Below the pieces are notes generated by a model. The model did not search any database. It was not told the origin of the DNA and saw only the letters and a program-made list of their open reading frames with translations. The position numbers were made by a program, and so were the translations under genes. Positions 41,277-47,806 of a DNA stretch of 47,806 nucleotides are shown piece after piece; positions within the stretch are counted from its first letter, which is position 1, and each line of letters starts with the position of its first letter. The DNA is from JAJRZX01 sp964407495 (lineage in GTDB: Bacteria > Desulfobacterota > GWC2-55-46 > JADFVP01). The DNA lies in contig CAYOVP010000011.1 in the NCBI GenBank assembly GCA_964407495.1, positions 1 to 47,806 on the forward strand, read 5' to 3'.

Positions 41277-41370
41277 TTCTTTCTCTTTTTGTTCTTTTTT
41301 CTTCTTTTTTTCTCTTTTCAGGTGTTATTATGTGTTCTGTTGTTTACGTTTTCCTTCAGGAGGTGGGGTC

Positions 41371-41733
41371 ATGATAAGACCGGCGAGTGAGATAGTGGCA
41401 GAGGCAAAGAAGGCCTGCCGGGGCGTAAGCCCAGCCGAGGCCGCGGAGATGGCCAGGAACTCTGGAGATGTTCTCATACTTGACGTGCGTGAGCCCGAAG
41501 AGGTTGCCAAGGGCAAACTTGCGGCCTCGCGGAACGTACCCCGCGGCGTCCTCGAGATGAAGATAGAGAAGATGACCACAGACGAGAATCGGCCCATACT
41601 GGTGCACTGTGCAAAGGGAGCCCGGGCGGCACTTGCGGCGCGGGCCCTTCAGGAAATGGGTTTCAGGAACGTCTGCTTCATAGACGGGTCCTACGAGGAC
41701 ATTGCCGAGGCCTTCAGTAGGCCCGCCGGCTGA
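41371..41733 (+). CDS. Rhodanese-like domain protein
   Basis: A 120-residue protein that is a single rhodanese domain. The catalytic loop is HCAKGAR with the nucleophile C80, and the upstream LDVREPEEV and SRNVPRG motifs match the family. Rhodaneses move sulfane sulfur between donors and acceptors. The frame opens at 41260, but the ATG at 41371 has CAGGAGG just upstream and starts the domain. It stands alone. Confidence 0.85.
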   Translation: MIRPASEIVAEAKKACRGVSPAEAAEMARNSGDVLILDVREPEEVAKGKLAASRNVPRGVLEMKIEKMTTDENRPILVHCAKGARAALAARALQEMGFRNVCFIDGSYEDIAEAFSRPAG

Positions 41734-41801
41734 GCGGCGGGGCGTTCCTTGGCCGGGGTGTCTGGGGGCAGCCTTGGGTCCGCGGGGGCCCGCTCAGCCG
41801 G

Positions 41802-42314
41802 TCAGCCACCCTCGGTGAACTCCTTGTCTATCTCTGTCTTTGCCACATGGTTAACATAGTTTGCTATGGTCTTGATGCCTATTAGGGCGATTATCTCGTA
41901 GAGTTTGGCCCTCTCGATTCCGTCATCTTCCAGGCCTGAGAGTTCTTCTTCCGTGAGCCATCCTCTCTTGCTCATGATGAGCCGGGCCGCGCCCGTGGCC
42001 GCGGCAAGGGCAGGGTCCTCGGGAAGATAGCCCGATTTTATGAGTTCAAGATCGCTCTTCTCTATGCCAACCATCCTGCCAATGGCCGTGTGGGCGGCCA
42101 TGCAGTACTTGCACCCGTTCTCCGTCGAGACGGTGAGGTTCACTGCCTGGGCCTCTCTCTCTGGTATCTCCGCCCCTTCCATGGCCTCGTTGGCCCTGAG
42201 GTAGACCTCTGCCACGGCAGGGCTTATGGAGAGGGTTCTGAAGAGGTTTGGTACGAACCCGAACCTGGCCTTTACTGCCCTTGATATCTCCTCGTATTTC
42301 TCTCTCCTTTCCAT
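41802..42314 (-). CDS. AhpD-like / carboxymuconolactone decarboxylase-family protein
   Basis: A 170-residue all-helical protein. The signature ENGCKYCMAAHTAIGR has the redox CxxC pair C68-C71 and H75 as in AhpD, a peroxidase partner that uses thiols. A distinct ahpC is not visible, so the reductant and substrate are unknown. The ATG has AGGAGG six bases upstream. It is divergent from the heme operon, across a 355-base region (42315-42669). Confidence 0.82.
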   Translation of the reverse strand: MERREKYEEISRAVKARFGFVPNLFRTLSISPAVAEVYLRANEAMEGAEIPEREAQAVNLTVSTENGCKYCMAAHTAIGRMVGIEKSDLELIKSGYLPEDPALAAATGAARLIMSKRGWLTEEELSGLEDDGIERAKLYEIIALIGIKTIANYVNHVAKTEIDKEFTEGG

Positions 42315-42352
42315 TGCTCCCTCCTGTCTTCCCTATCCGTGTTTTTTTGCCA

Positions 42353-42411
42353 AATCTCTTTAGCACAGAGATTAAACCGCCGAAGTGAAAAAATATGTAA
42401 GTTCTCTTACA
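42353..42411. other. Two small hairpins upstream of the AhpD-like gene
   Basis: AATCTCT and AGAGATT (42353-42359, 42367-42373) form a 7-bp stem; TGTAAG and CTTACA (42396-42401, 42406-42411) form a 6-bp stem around TTCT. They lie in the divergent region of 355 bases between the AhpD-like gene and the heme operon; the rest of it holds only the promoter and terminator listed below. Confidence 0.35.
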
Positions 42412-42543
42412 CCTGGCCTCGCCCACGCCCTCTCGCAGAGTCTCGCTGATGCTCGAAAGGTGGGGAAAAAATAGTTGCCAAGGGCGCTTTTAATGGAATT
42501 TTAAAGGAAAGTTTCACCTGATTTTAATCTTCCTGGATCATAA

Positions 42544-42549
42544 TATAAT
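42544..42549 (+). promoter_or_regulatory. Candidate -10 element of the heme operon promoter
   Basis: A perfect TATAAT, but the expected -35 position holds only ATTTTA, so it may need an activator. A TTGACA (42557-42562) immediately downstream has no matching -10. The start site would be near 42556, giving a leader of about 115 bases that contains a terminator hairpin. Confidence 0.4.
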
Positions 42550-42589
42550 TGATGTGTTGACATACCTGTCATTCTCTCACCTCAGCCGG

Positions 42590-42650
42590 GGCCGCGTCAG
42601 TGCCCCGGGGGTCCTTCCTCCGGCCCCTGGCAAGGACGCGGCCTTCTTTT
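42590..42650 (+). terminator. Terminator hairpin in the heme-operon leader (possible attenuator)
   Basis: GGCCGCGTC (42590-42598) pairs perfectly with GACGCGGCC (42635-42643), and TTCTTTT follows. The loop holds a second pairing between GGGG and CCCC runs. No plus-strand gene is upstream, so a terminator here, 20 bases before the first heme gene, would act on the operon itself. Confidence 0.6.
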
Positions 42651-42669
42651 ATGGGCCCACCGGAAACCA

Positions 42670-43365
42670 ATGGCATACTATCCGATCTTTCTTGATATCA
42701 GGGACGCTCCATGTGTGGTTGTAGGCGGCGGGGAGGTGGCAACGCGAAAGGTCTCTGGCCTTCTCGAGGCAGGGGCCAGTGTTACGGTGATAAGTCCTCA
42801 AGTCACGGAAAGCCTTGGGGAATACGTGCATAATGGGTTGGTGAGGCACCTGAAGCGGCCCTTCCGCAGTGGCGATACCGTCGGCGCCTCTCTCGTCTTT
42901 GCGGCCTCGTCCGAGAGGGCGGTAAACAGAGAGGTCCTCCAGGAGGCGAGGGCAGGGGGCATACCCGCGAATATAGCCGATGACCCCGGGGGCTCGGTCT
43001 TCCTGGTCCCGTCCATACTCAGGCGGGGCGGCCTCAGTGTGGCAGTCTCAACTGGCGGAAGGTGCCCGGCGCTCGCGCGCAGGGCCAGGGAGGAGATAGG
43101 AGGGGTAATTGGGCCGGAGTTCGGCCCTCTCCTTGAGATAATGGCCCGCCTTCGCGAAAGTTTATTGAAAAGAGGGCTGAAAAGTGGTAAAAAAGATAGG
43201 ATTATTAACGAGTTGTTAGACTCGGACATACAGGGGCTCATAAAGGAGGGGGATATTACGGCCCTGGAGAGGCTCATCCTTGAGGTTGCGGGATGCGATC
43301 TCGAGGGGCTCGGCATTGACCCCGGAGAGGCCCTGAACACCAGGACGCGAGAGGATGGCGAGTGA
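42670..43365 (+). CDS. Precorrin-2 dehydrogenase / sirohydrochlorin ferrochelatase (CysG N-terminal type)
   Basis: A 231-residue protein matching the Met8/SirC/CysG N-terminal family, which oxidises precorrin-2 and may insert iron to form siroheme. The NAD-binding motif is VVVGGGEVATRKV (residues 16-28), and IADDPGGSVFLVPSILRRGG then GRCPALARRAREEI follows. It opens the heme operon. The SD is weak (GGAAAC), and a strong hairpin precedes it. In many anaerobes this gene starts the hemX-hemA-hemC cluster. Confidence 0.85.
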   Translation: MAYYPIFLDIRDAPCVVVGGGEVATRKVSGLLEAGASVTVISPQVTESLGEYVHNGLVRHLKRPFRSGDTVGASLVFAASSERAVNREVLQEARAGGIPANIADDPGGSVFLVPSILRRGGLSVAVSTGGRCPALARRAREEIGGVIGPEFGPLLEIMARLRESLLKRGLKSGKKDRIINELLDSDIQGLIKEGDITALERLILEVAGCDLEGLGIDPGEALNTRTREDGE

Positions 43366-44183
43366 TAAACATACTCTTCCATGTTGTCATCGTGGGCTAC
43401 TTTGTGGCCACCTTTGTCTACGTGGGCTATCTCATCACCCACAAGGACAAGGTCGTGAAGGTGGCGCAGGGCGTGCTGAGCGCGTCTTTTGTCATACATA
43501 CCTTCGTCATCATCGCGCGATGGGTGGGCTCTGGCAGAACACCGGTGGTGAACCTCCACGAGGCGCTCCTATTCTTCTCATGGATAACCGTGGCCCTCTA
43601 CATGGTCATACTCCTGAGGTTCAAGCAGAGGGTGCTCGGAGCCTTTGTGACCCCCTTTGCCCTGGGCCTCATCATGACGGCCTCGCTCTTTCCCAAGACC
43701 ATGCTTCCTCTGGCGCCGGTCTTGGCCAGTTACTGGCTCCCCGTTCACGTGGTCCTCGCCTTCCTCGGAAACGCCTTCTTCGCCATAGCCTTTTTTTTCA
43801 GCATCATGTACATGATTCAGGAGCATTACCTCAAGAAGAGAAAACTCAAGGGGCTGTTCTACATCCTGCCATCTCTCGGCGTAATAGACGAACTCAACTA
43901 CCGGTGCCTTCAGTACGGCTTTCCGCTCCTCACGCTCGCCATCATTACAGGGGCGGTCTGGTCCGAGTACGCCCTTGGCTCGTACTGGCAGTGGAGGCCC
44001 CGGCAGATATGGTCATTGATAACCTGGTTTCTTTACGCGGCGCTCCTGCACGGCAGGCTCACCGCGGGCTGGAGGGGCAGGAAGGCCTCCATCCTCTCGG
44101 TAGTGGCCTTCATGGTGCTCGTGGGCTCTTTCATAGTCATTAACGTAGTGCTCGGGGGCGCGCACGGCATCGCGCTCAATTGA
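43362..44183 (+). CDS. hemX: HemX/CcsA-type cytochrome c assembly membrane protein
   Basis: A 273-residue inner-membrane protein with eight hydrophobic helices. The WxxW-like GSYWQWRPRQIW is the CcsA/CcmC heme-handling motif, and VNLHEALLFFSW has the flanking conserved His. In Bacillus the homologue HemX lowers the HemA level; in other bacteria the family exports or presents heme. Its start GTG overlaps the preceding stop by four bases (GTGA), so the two are translationally coupled. Confidence 0.85.
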   Translation: MINILFHVVIVGYFVATFVYVGYLITHKDKVVKVAQGVLSASFVIHTFVIIARWVGSGRTPVVNLHEALLFFSWITVALYMVILLRFKQRVLGAFVTPFALGLIMTASLFPKTMLPLAPVLASYWLPVHVVLAFLGNAFFAIAFFFSIMYMIQEHYLKKRKLKGLFYILPSLGVIDELNYRCLQYGFPLLTLAIITGAVWSEYALGSYWQWRPRQIWSLITWFLYAALLHGRLTAGWRGRKASILSVVAFMVLVGSFIVINVVLGGAHGIALN

Positions 44184-44206
44184 TTCCTTAGGCACAGGGG
44201 TCTTTC

Positions 44207-45514
44207 ATGAAACTCATCATAGTAGGACTCAATCACAGGACAGCCCCGGTTGGCGTGCGCGAGAAGGTCTCCTTCTCACGCGATACCATCGGCGATCACC
44301 TCAGGCGCCTCGTAAATGACTTCGGCCTGAACGAAGGCGTCATACTCTCTACCTGCAACCGCGTCGAGGTCCTGGCCCTCAGCCACGACCAGGACATGGA
44401 CAAGGGCGTACTCCAGGTAAAGCGTTTTCTCTCCGCAAGTAGCGGTATTCCCCTCGATACCCTTGAGGAACACCTCTACGCATATCGCGGCGCAGACGCT
44501 GTCCGCCATCTCTTCCGCGTGGGAGCGGGCCTCGACTCAATGGTCCTCGGCGAGCCCCAGATACTGGGGCAGGTAAAGGACGCATACGCCTATGCCGTGG
44601 AGCATGACTCCGCCGGCGTCATTGTCAACAAACTCTACCACAAGGCCTTCTCCGTGGCCAAGCGCATACGCACGGAGACCAAGATAGGAGAGGCCGCGGT
44701 GAGCATAAGTTTTGCCGCCGTGGAACTTGCCAAGAAGATATTCGGCGAACTCAGTGGCAAGACCGTCATGCTCCTTGGCGCCGGAGAGATGGCCGAACTT
44801 GCCGCAAAGCATCTCCTGCGGGCCGGCATACGGGAGATAATGGTGGCCAACCGCACATATGAGCGGGCCGTGGAGTTCGTGCGGGAGTTCGGCGGCACGG
44901 CCATAATGTTCCGTGAATTCCCCCACCACCTCAAGAACGTGGACATAGTCATCGCCTCCACAGGCTCCAAGACCTTCATCATCAGGGAAGAGCAGGTTCG
45001 CGAAGTCCTTCGCGAGCGCAAGAACCGCCCCATGTTCTTCATAGATATCTCTGTCCCGCGAAACGTCGACCCCCTCGTGAACAACATTGACAACACATAT
45101 GTATACGACATAGACGATCTTCAGGGCGTCGTGGCCTCGAACCTCAGGGAGAGGTCAAAGGAGGCCGAGGAGGCGGCAAGGATAATCGAGGAGGAGATAG
45201 AGAGGTTCTACCGCTGGATAAAGTCCCTCGATGTGGTGCCCACCATCATAGCGCTCAGGAACTACTGCGACGGCATAAGAAAGAACGAACTCGAACGGGC
45301 CCTGAAGACGCTCAACGGCCTTGACGCGAAGCAGATAAAAACCCTTGACGCCATGACAAGGGCCATTGTAAATAAGATTCTCCATGAGCCTGTCTCCAGA
45401 CTCAAGAGGGACGCCGACAAGATAGAGGGCGACACCTATATCGACACTATTCGTAAACTCTTTGACCTCGACGCCCTCGAAGAGAGGCAGAAGACCGGCT
45501 CTGCCGAGGATTGA
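44207..45514 (+). CDS. hemA: Glutamyl-tRNA reductase
   Basis: A 435-residue enzyme that makes glutamate-1-semialdehyde from glutamyl-tRNA, the first step of the C5 heme pathway. N-terminal HRTAPVGVREK, the catalytic cysteine C50 in LSTCNRVE, the NADPH motif LLGAGEMAELA, and the C-terminal dimerisation helices are present. It lies 23 bases after the CcsA-like gene. A matching hemL was not seen. Confidence 0.97.
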   Translation: MKLIIVGLNHRTAPVGVREKVSFSRDTIGDHLRRLVNDFGLNEGVILSTCNRVEVLALSHDQDMDKGVLQVKRFLSASSGIPLDTLEEHLYAYRGADAVRHLFRVGAGLDSMVLGEPQILGQVKDAYAYAVEHDSAGVIVNKLYHKAFSVAKRIRTETKIGEAAVSISFAAVELAKKIFGELSGKTVMLLGAGEMAELAAKHLLRAGIREIMVANRTYERAVEFVREFGGTAIMFREFPHHLKNVDIVIASTGSKTFIIREEQVREVLRERKNRPMFFIDISVPRNVDPLVNNIDNTYVYDIDDLQGVVASNLRERSKEAEEAARIIEEEIERFYRWIKSLDVVPTIIALRNYCDGIRKNELERALKTLNGLDAKQIKTLDAMTRAIVNKILHEPVSRLKRDADKIEGDTYIDTIRKLFDLDALEERQKTGSAED

Positions 45515-45555
45515 CCCCGGCACCCACTATAAGATTGAAAAGGAGATAGAGGGTT

Positions 45556-46509
45556 TTGGCAAAAAACAGGGTCGTAATAGGCACACGTGGGAGTAAACTC
45601 GCGCTCTGGCAGGCAGAGTGGGTGAAGTCCGAACTCGAGAAGAAGCACGCTGGCCTGAGCGTGGAACTCCTCAGGATAAAGACCACTGGGGACAAGATTA
45701 CGGACGTACCCCTTGCGCAGGTGGGCGGCAAGGGGCTCTTTGTAAAGGAGATAGAAGAGGCCCTCCTCGATGGCCGCGCAGACCTTGCCGTGCACTCCAT
45801 GAAGGACGTGCCAACGGAGTTCCCTGATGGCCTCTCGCTCCGGGCCATTGCCGAGCGCGAGGACCCGAGAGACGCCCTCATAAGCAAGGGGGTGCTCTTC
45901 AAGGACCTCCCCAAAGGGGCCAGGGTGGGCACATCGAGCCTGAGGCGCCAGGCCCAACTCCTTGCCTTGAGGCCAGACCTCGAGATAGCGCAACTTCGCG
46001 GCAACCTCGACACCAGGCTCCGTAAACTCGACGAGGGCCGCTACGACGCCATAATACTCGCCAGCGCCGGAGTAAGGCGCCTCGGCTGGGAGGCGCGCAT
46101 AACCGAACTCCTCCCGCCAGGGACATTCCTCCCCGCCATAGGCCAGGGAGCAATAGGCATAGAGACAAGGACCGATGACGATGAGACCAACGCCCTCATC
46201 GCCTTCTTTGACCACCGCGAGACATCCCTTGTCGTGCGGGCCGAGCGGGCCCTCCTCAAGCGCCTCGAAGGCGGCTGCCAGGTCCCCATAGCCGCTTACG
46301 GCACCATGAGCAAGGACGGCCTTGAACTCTCGCTCACCGGCCTCGTGGCGAGCACGGACGGAAAGACCATTATAAAGGACTCGCTCACCGGCTCTGCCGC
46401 AGAGCCAGAGGCCCTTGGCAGACGCCTTGCCGAGGTCCTCCTTGGCAAGGGGGCCTGGGAGATACTAAAGGACCTCTATGACCTGGCACCCCCGAAGGGA
46501 CCTTCCTGA
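45556..46509 (+). CDS. hemC: Hydroxymethylbilane synthase (porphobilinogen deaminase)
   Basis: A 317-residue enzyme joining four porphobilinogen units. N-terminal IGTRGSKLALWQA; DVPTEFPDGL; RRQAQL; the cofactor-bearing C241 in LEGGCQVPIA. The start is a TTG, with AGGAG and GAGGG upstream. It ends the visible operon (CysG-type, hemX, hemA, hemC). Confidence 0.97.
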   Translation: MAKNRVVIGTRGSKLALWQAEWVKSELEKKHAGLSVELLRIKTTGDKITDVPLAQVGGKGLFVKEIEEALLDGRADLAVHSMKDVPTEFPDGLSLRAIAEREDPRDALISKGVLFKDLPKGARVGTSSLRRQAQLLALRPDLEIAQLRGNLDTRLRKLDEGRYDAIILASAGVRRLGWEARITELLPPGTFLPAIGQGAIGIETRTDDDETNALIAFFDHRETSLVVRAERALLKRLEGGCQVPIAAYGTMSKDGLELSLTGLVASTDGKTIIKDSLTGSAAEPEALGRRLAEVLLGKGAWEILKDLYDLAPPKGPS

Positions 46510-46572
46510 GGGATCTTTCCTGCTCTACCTGCCAGGCGGGCCTCTGAAGAGAGGTGCAGAAGGGCGCGGCCA

Positions 46573-46588
46573 GCGCGGCTTTCCGCGC
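46573..46588 (+). terminator. Weak terminator candidate after hemC
   Basis: GCGCGG and CCGCGC pair around CTTT. Only GTTTAC follows, so the U-run is poor. It lies 64 bases after the hemC stop and 26 bases upstream of the rRNA P1 promoter. Confidence 0.35.
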
Positions 46589-46613
46589 GTTTACAAAAAA
46601 ACAAAAAAACTAC

Positions 46614-46641
46614 TTGACAGGGCCATCTGCTCGTGTAAAAT
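46614..46641 (+). promoter_or_regulatory. rRNA promoter P1 with A-rich UP-like element
   Basis: Consensus TTGACA (46614-46619), 16-base spacer, TAAAAT (46636-46641). The bases just upstream (46590-46613) are a run of A tracts, as in UP elements of ribosomal promoters. Confidence 0.7.
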
Positions 46642-46739
46642 GGGTGGTCTTGCCGCACTCGAAGTACCTGCTCCGAGACCATGCAACAGGCAGGCGGAGC
46701 GAGCGACCTCCGGGGAGGATTCCGGGGGTTGATTTGTAC

Positions 46740-46768
46740 TTGACAGGTGTGGCCCGTGGTTGTAATAT
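46740..46768 (+). promoter_or_regulatory. rRNA promoter P2
   Basis: A second consensus TTGACA (46740-46745), 17-base spacer, TAATAT (46763-46768). Two tandem promoters ahead of 16S is a common ribosomal arrangement. Confidence 0.65.
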
Positions 46769-46782
46769 TAAGATACCAATCC

Positions 46783-46794
46783 TGCTCTTTGAAA
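46783..46794 (+). promoter_or_regulatory. rRNA leader boxA
   Basis: TGCTCTTTGAAA closely matches the boxA antitermination site (consensus TGCTCTTTAACA) bound by NusB-S10 in rRNA leaders. It lies about 67 bases before the 16S. Confidence 0.65.
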
Positions 46795-46849
46795 ACTAAA
46801 TAGCAAGCATCTGACAGCCTGACGACCTTTAATTAAATCCTTATCAATT

Positions 46850-47806
<957 letters not shown>

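Overview
The window is 47.8 kb of a moderately high-GC, densely coding Gram-negative bacterial chromosome. It ends inside a 16S rRNA gene, which is present from its 5' end and cut by the window edge. The outer-membrane and lipoprotein machinery (a YbgF/CpoB-type lipoprotein, a small outer-membrane barrel, signal peptidase II), the nadC-birA-coaX run, the siroheme/hemX-hemA-hemC operon and two atypical response regulators recall Deltaproteobacteria in the old sense (Desulfobacterota, Myxococcota and relatives) or Nitrospirota. The 16S fragment fits that area but I cannot place it further by eye. Isoleucine is mostly encoded by ATA despite the GC content. No phage, transposase, CRISPR array or tRNA gene was seen.

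Layout. 1-3 kb: G-rich edge, a PhnP-type metallo-hydrolase, then a small zinc-ribbon membrane protein and a DUF2130 coiled-coil protein bracketed by inverted copies of a repeat. 3-18 kb, all minus strand: carbamate kinase, thioredoxin reductase, endonuclease IV, a conserved unknown, an EF-G-like GTPase, a TPR protein, coaX, birA, nadC, valS, a response regulator with a long acidic linker, and a secreted unknown. 18-23.5 kb, minus strand: a radical SAM/ArsM-type methyltransferase fusion, a GT39-type membrane glycosyltransferase, an outer-membrane barrel and a DUF2249-NifU fusion. 23.7-35.3 kb, plus strand: SAM hydroxide adenosyltransferase, dtd, a PfkB kinase, a dihydrolipoamide-dehydrogenase-like flavoprotein with a TVP38 membrane protein, cpoB/ybgF, a LysM protein, dprA, topA and a receiver-PilZ protein. 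35.4-38.8 kb, minus strand: ileS-lspA. 39-47.8 kb: uvrB, a rhodanese, an AhpD-like protein (minus), the heme operon, and the rRNA promoter region with 16S.

Most genes are housekeeping. Three things stand out. First, a dispersed intergenic hairpin repeat has seven intact and at least three decayed copies. Each has a 13-bp A/T-rich stem and a conserved GCAAAGAAAACC tail. Two extended 90-nt copies form an inverted pair around the zinc-ribbon/DUF2130 genes. Second, one 619-residue protein joins an N-terminal radical SAM enzyme to a complete four-cysteine ArsM-like arsenite methyltransferase. Third, several probable regulatory structures are visible: a terminator inside the leader of the heme operon, a 16-bp palindrome at the uvrB promoter, and tandem rRNA promoters with a boxA.

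All calls come from reading the sequence and from knowledge of families. No database search was run.
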